64,000 bases of DNA, taken from the NCBI GenBank assembly GCA_028826165.1, contig JAPDFW010000072.1:1-64000 (forward strand), written 5' to 3'. Source of the DNA: Anaeramoeba ignava. Its lineage: Eukaryota > Metamonada > Anaeramoebidae. Positions within the stretch are counted from its first letter, which is position 1, and each line of letters starts with the position of its first letter. Positions 45,156-56,600 of the stretch are shown here, piece by piece. The notes below the pieces were generated by a model that saw only the letters and a program-made list of their open reading frames with translations, was not told where the DNA came from and did no database searches. The translations under genes and the position numbers were made by a program.

Positions 45156-45960
45156 TTATTTTTTTTGAAATTTTGAATAAATTGGGAAAATTAAAAGTAA
45201 AATCATCAATGATATTAAAAATCCAAAAAGGATTTTATCTTGTAATTTTTTTTTTCTTTTTCTTTTCTTTTTTTTTCTAATTCTTTTTTGATTTTTAAAA
45301 AATTAAATTAAAAAATTAAATTAATTTATTAATTAAAATAAATTAAAAAATTACTTGGAAAATTATTAAAATAATTTCTAGGATTAAATCTTGGATTAAA
45401 TTCTTCAGGAAATAATTCTAATGCTTGATTAGTTTGAGAAAATAAATTAATATTTTGATTTTGGGAATATTTTAATTTTTTATTTGAATCAGAAAGAATT
45501 GAACCAGCGATTACAAGTTCTAATTAATTGATTAAATAATTTAAAAAAAAAAAAGCAAAAAAAATAAATTGAGAATTTTTTTTGACAGTTTTTTTTTAAA
45601 TTAAAAAAAATTATTTAATTTATTTAAATTATTTTTTGTTCTTTTACTTTTAAATGCTCTTTCTGATCCATTTTCTAAACATTTATCTGGATGAATTTTT
45701 TCTCCAATTTTTTTTAAAGAATTTCCAATTTTATTTTCTGAAGAAAATTGATTTTCTTGTAAAATTTCATAAAGAGAATTTTTTTCAAGAATTCTTTTAA
45801 TTTCTTTTTTTTTTTTCAAATTTTTTGTTTCATTTTTTTTTTGATTTGGATTTTCAAATTGATTTAAATTTTTTTCTTTTTGTTCTTTTTGAAAAATTTC
45901 AAAGAGATTTTTTGTTGATTGAAATTCTTGATCAAGAAAATAATTTTGAGTATTAAACAT
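45156..45960 (-). CDS. Small J-domain protein with C-terminal membrane anchor
   Basis: Exons on the minus strand: 45648-45960, 45355-45519, 45156-45238 (186 aa, phase 1 introns of 128 and 116 bp). The J domain is at about residues 62-110 (SLYEILQEN, SLKKIGEKIHPDKCLENGSERAFK), with the HPD motif needed to stimulate Hsp70. After it comes a short NP/F-rich linker (EFNPRFNPRNYFNNFP) and a hydrophobic C-terminal helix ILFGFLISLMILLLIFPIY followed by SKFQKK, so it is a tail-anchored membrane protein, probably facing the cytosol from the ER. It resembles a stripped-down DNAJB12/14. The long Asn/Lys/Glu-rich N-terminal extension is unlike those. Helix IV of the J domain is poorly preserved. Confidence 0.8.
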
Positions 45961-46867
45961 TGAAAAAAAAAATGAATTTGAATTTAATTTTTAGATTGTT
46001 TTAAATTAATTTTGATTTCAAAGTCATTTTTGATTAATTTTTATTTTTATTTTTATTCCACTTTTTTTATTTAAATTTAAATTAATTTTAATTTGATTTC
46101 AAAGTCATTTTGAATTATTTTTATTTTTATTTTTATTCCACTTTTTATTTAAATTAAATTTAATTTTAATTTGATTTCAAAGTCATTTTGATTAATTTTA
46201 ATTTTGATTAATTTTTATTTTTATTCCACTTTTTTTATTTAAATTAATTTTAAATTGATTTCAAAGTCATTTTAAATTATTTTAATTTTGATTTTATTCC
46301 ACTTTTTTTATTTAAATTAATTTTAATTTGATTTCAAAGTCATTTTAATTTATTTTTATTTTTATTTTTATTCCACTTTTTTTATTTAAATTTAATTTGA
46401 TTTCAAAGTCATTTTAAATTATTTTAATTTTTATTTTTAATTTTTATTTTTATTCCACTTTTTTTATTTAAATTTAAATTAATTTTAATTTTATTCCAAA
46501 GTCATTTTGATTATTTTTATTTTTATTTTTATTCCACTTTTTTTATTTAAATTAAATTAATTAATTTTAAATTGATTTCAAAGTCATTTTAAATTATTTT
46601 AATTTTGATTTTATTCCACTTTTTTTATTTAAATTAATTTTAATTTGATTTCAAAGTCATTTTAATTTATTTTTATTTTTATTTTTATTCCACTTTTTTT
46701 ATTTAAATTTAAATTAATTTTGATTTTAATTTTGATTTTATTCCACTTTTTTTTTTTGGATTTCATTTTAATTTTGATTTGAATTAATTTTTTTTTAAAT
46801 TAATTTTTAATTTTGATTTCATTTTTTTTTTTGGATTTTTGGAAAATCATTTTTTTTCCCTCTTTTC
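45961..46867. repeat. Intergenic minisatellite with GATTTCAAAGTCATTTT boxes
   Basis: Between the J-protein start and the ankyrin-BTB start lie about nine irregular units of roughly 60-105 bp (46010-46760). Each has a conserved GATTTCAAAGTCATTTT box and a second ATTCCACTTTTTTTATTT box, separated by ATTTTTATTTTT-type filler of variable length. Both divergent promoters must be at its edges. No gene inside. Confidence 0.85.
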
Positions 46868-49800
46868 ATGAATCTTTTTCAATTAGTTCTTTCTGATGAT
46901 ATTGAAAAAATAAAAAATTTTACAGAAGATGTAAATATAAAAGATAAAGAAGAAAAAACACCATTACATTATAGTTGTGCAAAAAATAATTACGAAATTA
47001 GTTTAATCTTATTAGAAAAAAAAGCAAAATGTCAAATTTATGACAAAGAAAAAAAAACACCTTTTCATGAACTTTTCCAAAACCCACCAAATCAAAAATT
47101 AATAGAATTATTATTAAAATATGGGGCTGATATTAATGCTCAAGATAAAAATGGAAAAATTGCACTTAATTATGCAATTGAAAAAAAATATGATTCAGAA
47201 ATTGTTTCCTTTCTTATTGCAAAAGGAAGCGATATTAAACTCAGAGATAAAAAGGGAAGTAAATTGATTCATCATCTCTGCTCAAAAATGTATGATATAG
47301 AGCTTCTTAAGATGATGCTTTATAACCCAAAACAAATCACTATTTGCGACAGATTTGGAAACACACCTCTTCATATTTCTTGCATGAATTCAAATACCCC
47401 TTATGTAAAATATCTATTGGAAAAAGGTTCCAAAGTTAACGAGCTGAATATTGAGCATAAAACAGCTTTGCATTTAGCTTGCGAGAGTGAGAATCCTCAA
47501 ATGGATATCATATCGTTACTCATAAAGTATAAAGCCAATGCAAACATTCGTGATTCAAAAACAAATCTCCCAATACATTATTTAGTTCGCACAACCCAGA
47601 ACCCTGATACTATCAAATTTCTTCTAGAAAATGAAGCCTATTTAAGCAAAGATAACGAACTTGGAAATATGCTTGTGGATGCTTGTCGATACAATGACAA
47701 CCCACAAATCATCGATTTACTTATAAAAAGAGGTCAATCTTGTGGCAATTTCTCCTTTTTTTATTCCCATTCTCCACTTTTTTGGGCTTGCACAAAACAT
47801 TGCAATCCCAAAATCATCAGAATGCTTCTTGAAAATGGAGCAGATCCTGATTCTCGCACAATAATTGGGAAATCCCCTCTCCAAGCTGCGTGCCAAAATA
47901 GCGCAAACCTTGAGAGCATCAAAACACTTGTGAGTTTTGGAGCAGATCCATTTTCTGTTTTAGCTTCTTCTCACCAAAACGTGATTCATTTTGCTGCTGA
48001 AAATCCTGAAGGGAAAAAAATCATCGAATACCTTATAGAAATTGGGGTTGATCCGCACATCCGCGACTCACAGAACCAAGGCATCTTACATTATATTTCG
48101 GGTCATAGCGGATCTTTGGAGGTTGCACGATTTGCTGTTGAACAACTCCATCTCGATGTAAACGCGATTACAATATCTAATAAAACTCCATTGCATCTTG
48201 CTTGTGAAAAAAATATGAGTAAGGAGCTTATTGATTTCTTGCTTGATTCAAAAGCAGATATTCATATCAAAGACTCCCGAAATTATACTCCTGCTGTTTA
48301 TGAGATTATGGGGTTGCAAAGATTGGATGTTCTCGAAAGATTAATTGATGACAAAGTAAAACAAAATTTCATTGATTCCATCCATTCCAATATTGTTTTC
48401 CCAAGAATTTTCCAGCCACATTACGGGTTTATTAAGGAAGAAGTCGCAAAATATCTTGTGGAGCAATTTGTGGATCTCGGATGGAAAGATAATTACCAAA
48501 AAACCCCTTTGAATTATGCCGTGCGTCATGATACTTCTGTCGATATTCTGAAATTGTTTATTAATGAAAAAGTAGATCTTGGTGCCGAGTTTGTGTTTTT
48601 CCACTCAAGAAACACTGTTCTTTCAGTTGCTTTTAGAAGAATGTGTGATTATGATGTTCTGAAATATTTGATTCGCAGAGAAATTGATCTGAATTTTCTC
48701 GATTCAAGAAATATGAATTACCTCCATCTTGCTTGTAAACATAAAGTGGATGAAGAGATTATTGGTTTATTAATCGATGCAGGAATTGGGATTAATTCTC
48801 TCGATGAGCAAAACCAAACACCGCTTCATCACTATCTTTCCTCAATATCTCAAAAACCAGAAATGAGAATTGTGAGATTTTTGGTTGAGGAAAGAAAAGC
48901 TGATTTGAAACTAATCACTTCACAAAATAATTCAATGCTTCATTGCGCACTTATTGGCTATCCAAATTATGAAATTATTAAATACATTTTGGATCACAAC
49001 GGCAATGATTTAATCAACCAAAAAAATATCTCTCATCAATCCCCATTGCATCTCCTTTGCTACAACAGAAAATTTCTCAGAGACAAAAAGGAGTCAATCA
49101 AAGTCCTTAAGTTGCTTATTGATAACGGAGCCAAAATAAACCAAAAAGACCGCGAACAAAACACACCTCTTCATCTTGTTTGCAAACGGTTAACTCACAT
49201 CTCAATCATTAAATTCCTGATCAAATCAGGAGCGAGAGTGAACCAAACAAATATTAGCAATCAAACCGCGCTTCATTTTGTTGCTTCGTTGACCTCACTT
49301 GCATCAAAGAAGTTAAAACTTCTTTGCGATTCTGGCGCGGAAATTGATATCACAGATTCTTTTGGGAATCTTCCTTTGCATTATTATCTTAAGCAATCAC
49401 CTCTTATTGAGGATGTGAAACTTTTGTGCAACTCAAAAATAATAAATCGCGCAGATAGAACGCAAAGAACTCCCCTGCATATTGCTTGTCAAAGCTTCGC
49501 CAATGCAGATATTCTCGAGTATCTTCTTAATCAGGGAGCTTCTGTTAATGTTCAATGCGCTTTGGGAAAGACACCCTTGTTATACCTTGATTGGACTTTC
49601 ACAAATCCGAACGTTGTAAAGATGTTCCTTAAAGCAGGCGCTAATTTCAATGCGGAAGATAAAGCCAAGGCAACACCATATATGCAATGCATGTCTCAGG
49701 GCGATTTTGAAACTATTAAATTTCTTGATTCTGTTTCTCAAAGAGTCTATCTTCCTTTTCTTGATTCACCCTTTTTTTCTGTTCAGAAAATCAAATTTTT

Positions 49801-51331
49801 AATCCAGTCCAAAATCATTGATTTGAACACAACAATTGATAAGGAGAGTATTTTTTCACATTTTATTCGCAAAGGAATTTTCTTCCGAATTCTTGAGTTT
49901 ACTGGATTTTCAATTAAATCATTTGAACCTTTACCAGATTTAGACTCAGTTTTCCACGAAGCCTTTATTCAAGATTTGCACAATGATTTTTACAAGAAAT
50001 TATTCATACATTTTGGAAAGCAAGATTTGAACCACCCCAACAAATACACACAAACACCACTTCATTTAGCAAGTTCGATAAGCAATAAACTCTCCGTTTA
50101 TGAGCTTCTTATCAAGCACGGATCCGATATCAAAGCGCTTGATAACCGCAAAAGAAATGCTTTACATTATGCCTGCGTTTATAATCTCAATACAAGTGTT
50201 ATCCAATATCTTATCGACTCAGGCTCAGATATTAATGCAGTTGATGATCTCCATAAAACACCCTTGATTTATTGTATTGAATTGAGAAACGAAAGAAATG
50301 CAGATTGTTTACTTTCAAATGGCGCAAAAATTGATTTTCCAAGTGAAAAAACACCACTTCATTTTGCTTGTTTCAATAGAGACTTGAGAATGACTCAAAT
50401 TCTTCTTTGTTACAACTCTCAGATTGATAATTTGCCTATAGAAACTTTTACTAACGAAATAAAAGAAATTTTCCGTTTCCATTTTTCCATTTGCAAAGAT
50501 ATGCTAAATTTATTAGAAAGACAAGAACTCACCGATTTAGTTGTTAAATCTATTGGAGGCGATTTTCAAATTCATAGTCTTATTATCCAAATGAGAATGC
50601 TTCCAAATGTTTTAAGTTTATGGGAAAGAGAAAATCAAATGCAGAAAATTTTGAGAGTTTTATCAAAACATGAAAAAGAAGAAGTGAGAATTTTTCTTGA
50701 ATTTATTTATTCTGGATTAATTTCTAAGACTTCAGTATTAGAATTATTAACAAATCCAAATCCATATTTAAATCAAAATTTAAATTCAAATTCAAATTCA
50801 AATTCAAATCCAAATGAAAATGAAAATGAAAATGAAAATTCAAATCAAAATTCATTTAATTCGCAAAAAAATTTCGAAATTATTAAAAATATTCTCAAAG
50901 AAATTTATCCAAATCCTGAAATTTGGATCGAAAAAAAAAAAGGAAGAAATGGTTTAATCAATGATTTAAAAATTTTATATGAAAAAAATGAATCGAAAAA
51001 TTTCATAATTAATGTTGAAAATGATAACGAAATAAAACCAATTAAAGTTGATAAAATTATTTTAATTGCAAGAAGTGAAGTTTTTAGAGGAATGTTTTTA
51101 AGTGTTGAAGATGATTCAAATCAAGTTAAAGATTACAGTGGAAAATCTTATCAAACGATCCAAAAATTCATTCATTTTTTATATTTAGATGATGTTGATA
51201 TTTCTGATGCAATTTTTGAAGAATTTGAAGATATTATTGATTATTATCAATTAAATGAACAAAGTAGAATGAGAATTTTATTAGATCAACATTATTATAT
51301 TAAATCAAATTTAAATAAGAAAGATAATTGA
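46868..51331 (+). CDS. Large ankyrin-repeat protein with tandem C-terminal BTB domains
   Basis: Single exon, 1487 aa. Residues 1 to about 1190 are some 30 ankyrin repeats ([65 protein letters not shown]). A first BTB-like stretch follows ([20 protein letters not shown]), then a Asn/Ser/Glu linker, then a second BTB ([40 protein letters not shown]). The C-terminal arrangement matches the RCC1-BTB protein at 40242-42119, so the two are paralogous in that module. Likely a cullin-3 adaptor or scaffold. Internal codon use is richer in G and C than in most of the window. Begins 907 bp from the J-protein start and ends 125 bp before ClpB. Confidence 0.92.
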   Translation: MNLFQLVLSDDIEKIKNFTEDVNIKDKEEKTPLHYSCAKNNYEISLILLEKKAKCQIYDKEKKTPFHELFQNPPNQKLIELLLKYGADINAQDKNGKIALNYAIEKKYDSEIVSFLIAKGSDIKLRDKKGSKLIHHLCSKMYDIELLKMMLYNPKQITICDRFGNTPLHISCMNSNTPYVKYLLEKGSKVNELNIEHKTALHLACESENPQMDIISLLIKYKANANIRDSKTNLPIHYLVRTTQNPDTIKFLLENEAYLSKDNELGNMLVDACRYNDNPQIIDLLIKRGQSCGNFSFFYSHSPLFWACTKHCNPKIIRMLLENGADPDSRTIIGKSPLQAACQNSANLESIKTLVSFGADPFSVLASSHQNVIHFAAENPEGKKIIEYLIEIGVDPHIRDSQNQGILHYISGHSGSLEVARFAVEQLHLDVNAITISNKTPLHLACEKNMSKELIDFLLDSKADIHIKDSRNYTPAVYEIMGLQRLDVLERLIDDKVKQNFIDSIHSNIVFPRIFQPHYGFIKEEVAKYLVEQFVDLGWKDNYQKTPLNYAVRHDTSVDILKLFINEKVDLGAEFVFFHSRNTVLSVAFRRMCDYDVLKYLIRREIDLNFLDSRNMNYLHLACKHKVDEEIIGLLIDAGIGINSLDEQNQTPLHHYLSSISQKPEMRIVRFLVEERKADLKLITSQNNSMLHCALIGYPNYEIIKYILDHNGNDLINQKNISHQSPLHLLCYNRKFLRDKKESIKVLKLLIDNGAKINQKDREQNTPLHLVCKRLTHISIIKFLIKSGARVNQTNISNQTALHFVASLTSLASKKLKLLCDSGAEIDITDSFGNLPLHYYLKQSPLIEDVKLLCNSKIINRADRTQRTPLHIACQSFANADILEYLLNQGASVNVQCALGKTPLLYLDWTFTNPNVVKMFLKAGANFNAEDKAKATPYMQCMSQGDFETIKFLDSVSQRVYLPFLDSPFFSVQKIKFLIQSKIIDLNTTIDKESIFSHFIRKGIFFRILEFTGFSIKSFEPLPDLDSVFHEAFIQDLHNDFYKKLFIHFGKQDLNHPNKYTQTPLHLASSISNKLSVYELLIKHGSDIKALDNRKRNALHYACVYNLNTSVIQYLIDSGSDINAVDDLHKTPLIYCIELRNERNADCLLSNGAKIDFPSEKTPLHFACFNRDLRMTQILLCYNSQIDNLPIETFTNEIKEIFRFHFSICKDMLNLLERQELTDLVVKSIGGDFQIHSLIIQMRMLPNVLSLWERENQMQKILRVLSKHEKEEVRIFLEFIYSGLISKTSVLELLTNPNPYLNQNLNSNSNSNSNPNENENENENSNQNSFNSQKNFEIIKNILKEIYPNPEIWIEKKKGRNGLINDLKILYEKNESKNFIINVENDNEIKPIKVDKIILIARSEVFRGMFLSVEDDSNQVKDYSGKSYQTIQKFIHFLYLDDVDISDAIFEEFEDIIDYYQLNEQSRMRILLDQHYYIKSNLNKKDN

Positions 51332-51456
51332 AAAGAAAAAAATCAACAAAAAAAAAGTATTTGTTTTTTTTTGTTTTTAATTTAAGATTGATTAAAAAAT
51401 TTTTTTTCATTTTTCTTCTTGTTTTTCATTTTTTTTTTAAAAAGACAAGAAATAAA

Positions 51457-54400
51457 ATGCTTTCACAAATTATTGTTAAAAAACATTCAATTCAACAATT
51501 AAAATTGATACTTCCAAAATTTTCAAATCAATTTACAAATTATTTTTTCCAACAAAGCATAACAAATTCAAAATCAGATTTAAAAACAAATTTAAAAATT
51601 ACAAAATATGTTCAAGAAAATTTATTTTTAACAAAACCAAAAAATTTAAATGTAAGATATTTTTCATCAATGCAAACTCCACCAAAAGAACAAAATGAAG
51701 AAGAAGCTTTAAAAAAATATACAAAAGATTTAACAGAATTGGCTAAAAAAGGAAAACTTGATCCAGTAGTTGGAAGAGATGAAGAAATAAGAAGAACAAC
51801 ACAAATACTTTCTCGAAGAACTAAAAATAATCCTATTTTAATTGGAGAACCTGGAGTTGGAAAAGTGTGAATGAATATTATTTAGACATTTTAATATTTG
51901 ATTTAATTTAAATATTTAATTTTAATATTTGATTTAATTTAAATATTTGATTTAATTTTAATTATTTGATTTGATTTTAATTATTTGATTTAATTTAAAT
52001 ATTTGATTTAATTTAAATATTTAATTTAATTTTAATATTTGATTTAATTTAAATATTTGATTTAATTTAAATATTTGATTTAATTTAAATATTTGATTTA
52101 ATTTAAATATTTAATTTAATTTAAATATTTGATTTAATTTAAATATTTGATTTAATTTAATTTTTTAATTTATTTAAATATTTAATTTTAATTTAAATAT
52201 TTAAAATATTTAAATTTAATTTAAATATTTGATTTAATTTAAATATTTAATTTAATTTATTTGATTTTTATTTATTTAATTTAAAAATATTTAATTTAAT
52301 TTTTAAAATATTTGATTTAATTTAAATATTTAATTTTAATATTTAATTTTTTAATTTAAATATTTGATTTAATTTAATTTTAAATATTTGATTTTTTTAA
52401 ATTTAATATTTTAATATTTAATTAAATTTTAATATTTAAATATTTTAATTTAAATATTTGATTTAATTTAAAAATATTTGATTTAATTTAAATATTTGAT
52501 TTAATATAAATATTTAATTTTATTTAAATATTTGATTTAATTTAAATATTTGATTTGATTTAAATATTTGATTTAATATTTGATTTAATATTTGATTTAA
52601 TTTAAATATTTAATTATTTAATTTAATTTGATTTGATTATTTTAAAGACAGCTATAGTTGAAGGACTCGCACAAAGAATCGTTGCAGGTGAAGTTCCATC
52701 TTCATTACTTAACAAAAAAGTTCTACTTTTAGATCTTGGATTACTAGTAGCTGGAGCTAAATATAGAGGAGAATTTGAAGAAAGATTAAAAACACTTTTA
52801 AAAGCAATTGAAAAACATCAAGATTTAATAATTTTTATTGACGAAATCCACAATCTTGTTGGAGCAGGAAAAGCAGAGGGAAGCATGGACGCATCAAATC
52901 TAGTAAAACCACAACTCTCAAGAGGGGAATTACACTGTATAGGAGCAACAACGTTGGATGAATTTCGGATTCACATTGAAAAAGATGCAGCTTTGGCAAG
53001 AAGATTCCAACCGCTTTATGTCAAAGAACCCACCGTTGAAGAAACAGTCTCCATTCTTCGCGGTTTAAAAGAAAAATATGAAGTTCATCACGGAGTCAGA
53101 ATTCTTGATTCCGCAATTATTGCAGCAGCTACAAAAGCTAAAAAACATATTACTCAAAGACATCTTCCTGATTCGGCTATTGATTTAATTGACGAATCAG
53201 CAGCAAGACTCTCTTTGCAACAACAATCAAAACCAGAAAATCTTGAAAATTTAGAAAGACTTATTACTCGTCTCAAAATTGAATTTGAATCATTGAAAAA
53301 TGAACATGATCCAATTAGTCTCGATAGGAGAAAACAAATCCAACAAGAATTGGAACAAAATAAAAAGGAATTCGATAAATTGAACCAAGACTTCCTCAAG
53401 GAAAAAGAGGAGCTTTCAAAAATAAACTCAATAAAAAAGCAGCTTGAACAGCTTCGAATTGAGCTTGAAATTGCTATTCGAAAGGGAGACCATTCAAATG
53501 CTGCAAGAATTAAACATGGTTCAATTCCTCAACTTGAAAAACAAATCCCAAAAGAAAGCATTCAGAACGAAGATTCATATCATTCTAATAAGCTTCTTCG
53601 CGATTTTGTTACTGACCAAGATATTTGCCATGTTGTTTCAAGAATCACTGGCATTCCCCTTGAAAATCTTGTTGCAGGCGAAAAAGAAAGACTTCTGAAA
53701 ATGGAACACATGCTTCAAAAAAGAGTAAAAGGCCAGGATCATGCTATTAAGATTGTTAGTCAGGCTGTTAGATTAAATAGAGCTGGTTTGCATCCTCATA
53801 AAGGTCCGATTGGCTGTTTTATGTTTGTTGGTCCTTCTGGTGTTGGAAAGGTAAAAAATTAAAATTAAAATTAAAATTAAAATTAAAATTAAAATTTAAA
53901 ATTAAAATTAAAATTAAAATTAAAATTAAAATTAAAATTAAAATTAAAATTAAAATTAAAATTAAAATTAAAAAAACTGTCAAAAAAAATATTTTTTTTA
54001 TTCATTTCAAGACTGAATTAGCAAAAGCTCTCGCTGAATTTTTATTTGATGATGAAAATGCGATGATTAGAATTGATATGTCTGAAGTAATAAAAAACAA
54101 AAAAAACAAAAAAAACAAAAAAACAAAAAAAACAAAAAGTTCTCAAAAAAAAATATTTTTTTTCCCCATTTTTTAAATTTATAGTTTATGGAAAGATTCA
54201 GTGTTTCAAGACTTATTGGAGCACCTCCAGGTTATGTAGGATATGAAGAAGGAGGAAAACTGACAGAAGCAGTAAGACGAAGACCATTTTCAGTTGTTCT
54301 TTTGGATGAATTTGAAAAAGCTCATCCTGAAGTTTCCAATCTTTTACTTCAAGTTCTTGGTGAAGGTCATCTTACTGATTCACATGGAAGAAAAGTGGAT

Positions 54401-54898
54401 TTCAAATCAACAATAATTGTTCTCACTTCAAACATTGGATCAAATATCATTGGATCACTTGATGAAAATAAATCCATTTCAAGTGTGAAAGATGACATTA
54501 TTTCAGCAATGAAAAGACATTTTGCACCTGAATTTATGAATCGATTAGATGATATTATTTTCTTTGAAAGATTATCACTAGAAACAATGAAGAAAATTCT
54601 TGATTTGGAAATTTCAAGTATCAATAAAATTTTTGAGGAAAGAAATATTCAAATTGCTTTGGATGAAAATTCTCAAAATTGGTTAATTAAAAAAGGTTTT
54701 GATCCTGTTTATGGTGCTCGTGCTTTAAAAAGAGTTGTCAGATCTGAGCTTTTGAATAAACTTGCTACTTTTATTATAGATGGGAAAATTTCTCCAAATA
54801 CAAATGTTCAAATTTCAAAAAATCCTTCCAAAGAAGAACTTTCTATTGATTTGATCAAAAAAGAAAAAGAAAAAGAAAAAGAAAAAGAAAAAAAATAA
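51457..54898 (+). CDS. clpB: ClpB/Hsp78-type disaggregase, organelle-targeted
   Basis: Exons 51457-51864, 52648-53850, 54012-54086 and 54185-54898 give 799 aa. Double AAA+ Hsp100 that extracts proteins from aggregates with Hsp70. The N-terminus ([19 protein letters not shown] ... NVRYFSSM) looks like a mitochondrial or hydrogenosomal presequence with an RYF/SS cleavage site. The ClpN domain is absent, as in Hsp78. NBD1: [31 protein letters not shown]. The coiled-coil M domain spans about 375-480. NBD2: [40 protein letters not shown], then [15 protein letters not shown] and [15 protein letters not shown]. Introns cut both Walker A motifs at the same place, between Lys and Thr. The tail is (KE)n. 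Intact. Confidence 0.97.
51865..52647. repeat. AATATTTGATTTAATTTA array in ClpB intron 1
   Basis: A 783-bp intron built mostly from AATATTTGATTTAATTTA and shorter AATATTTAATTT units, starting about 25 bp after the donor GTGTGAATG and ending at the acceptor TTTTAAAG. It separates the Lys and Thr codons of the first Walker A motif. Confidence 0.9.
53851..54011. repeat. AAAATT array in ClpB intron 2
   Basis: A 161-bp intron with about 18 AAAATT hexamers from the donor onward. It splits the second Walker A motif between Lys and Thr, the same position as intron 1. Confidence 0.88.
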
Positions 54899-56600
54899 TT
54901 TCATTAAAAAATTTTTTTCATTTTTTTCTTTTCAAATCAAAACAAACAAAATTAAAATTAAAATTAAAACAAATTTAAAATTAAAATTAAAACAAATTTA
55001 AAATTAAAACAAATTTAAAATTAAAACAAAATTAAAATTAAAACAAATTTAAAATTAAAATTTCTTTTTAAATAAGAAATTATAAAAGAAATTGAACTTT
55101 TCAATTCATCAGGGAATCAAAAATAAAAAGAAAATTAATAAAAATCCTTTTTACACAAGAAATAATTAATGAACTGAAATATTCAATTCATCAGGGAATC
55201 AAAAATAAAAAGGAAATTGATAAAAATCCTTTTTTACACAAGAAATTATTGATGAACTCAAATTTTCAATTCATCAGGGAATCAAAAATAAAAAGAGAAT
55301 TAATAAAAATCCTTTTTACACAAGAAATTATTGATGAACTCAAATTTTCAATTCATCAGGGAATCAAAAATAAAAAGAGAATTGATAAAATTGATAAAAT
55401 TCCTTTTTAAACAAATTATCAAAGAAACTGAACTTTTCAATTCATCAGGGAATTAAAAATAAAAAGAAAATTAATAAAAATTCCTTTTTACACAAGAAAT
55501 TATTGATGAACTGAAATTTTCAATTCATCAGGGAATCAAAAATAAAAAGGGAATTGATAAAATTGATAAAATTCCTTTTTAAACAAGAAATTATTGATGA
55601 ATTGAAAGATTCAATTCATCAGGGAATCAAAAATAAAAAGAGAATTGATAAAATTCCTTTTTACACAAGAAATTATTGATGAACTGAAATTTTCAATTCA
55701 TCAGGGAATCAAAAATAAAAAGAGAATTGATAAAATTCCTTTTTAAACAAATTATCAAAGAAACTGAACTTTTCAATTCATCAGGGAATTAAAAATAAAA
55801 AGGAAATTAATAAAAATCTTTTTTACACAAGAAATAATTAATGAACTGAAATATTCAATTCATCAGGGAATCAAAAATAAAAAGGAAATTAATAAAAATC
55901 CTCTTTACACAAGAAATTATTGATGAACTGAAATATTCAATTCATCAGGGAATCAAAAATAAAAAGGAAATTAATAAAATTCCTTTTTACACAAGAAATT
56001 ATTGATGAACTCAAATTTTCAATTCATCAGGGAATCAAAAATAAAAAGAGAATTGATAAAATTCCTTTTTAAACAAAAAATTATTAAAGAAATTGAAAGA
56101 TTCAATTCATCAGGGAATTAAAAATAAAAAGGAAATTAATAAAATTCCTCTTTACACAAGAAATAATTAATGAACTGAAATATTCAATTCATCAGGGAAT
56201 CAAAAATAAAAAGGAAATTAATAAAATTCCTCTTTACACAAGAAATAATTAATGAACTGAAATATTCAATTCATCAGGGAATTAAAAATAAAAAGGAAAT
56301 TAATAAAATTCCTCTTTACACAAGAAATAATTAATGAACTGAAATATTCAATTCATCAGGGAATCAAAAATAAAAAGGAAATTAATAAAATTCCTCTTTA
56401 CACAAGAAATTATTGATGAATTGAAAGATTCAATTCATCAGGGAAAATAAAAATATACTTTTCTTTTTTAATAAAGGTAAGTTAAGAAATTAAAAGATCT
56501 CAATTCACAAAAGAAAAGTAGAAGAAAAAGAAATGAAACATATCTTTACTATTTTTAAATACTTATTGATAAAGGAATTAGTATTTTCAATTCATCAGGG
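54899..56600. repeat. Minisatellite of about 82-91 bp, some 17 copies
   Basis: After AAATTAAAAC filler (54940-55065), a tandem array runs to about 56450, with one diverged copy near 56590. Each unit has a conserved core CAATTCATCAGGGAATCAAA followed by AATAAAAAG, then ACACAAGAAAT and a GATGAACTGAAAT stretch. Core starts include about 55188, 55269, 55351, 55440, 55523, 55614 and 55696. Spacing varies between 82 and 91 bp, so no reading frame is maintained. The CAGGG run is unusual in this AT-rich DNA. Confidence 0.92.

Noticed and set aside
55070-56460. A repeat protein encoded by the minisatellite (frame reading TQEIIDELKFSIHQGIKNKK)
   Set aside because: Single units look codable, but unit lengths of 82, 89, 83 and 91 bp break the frame every time and stops occur in most copies.
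55070-56600. CRISPR-like array
   Set aside because: Whole units of 82-91 bp are repeated with no unique spacers, no cas genes are near, and the DNA is eukaryotic.
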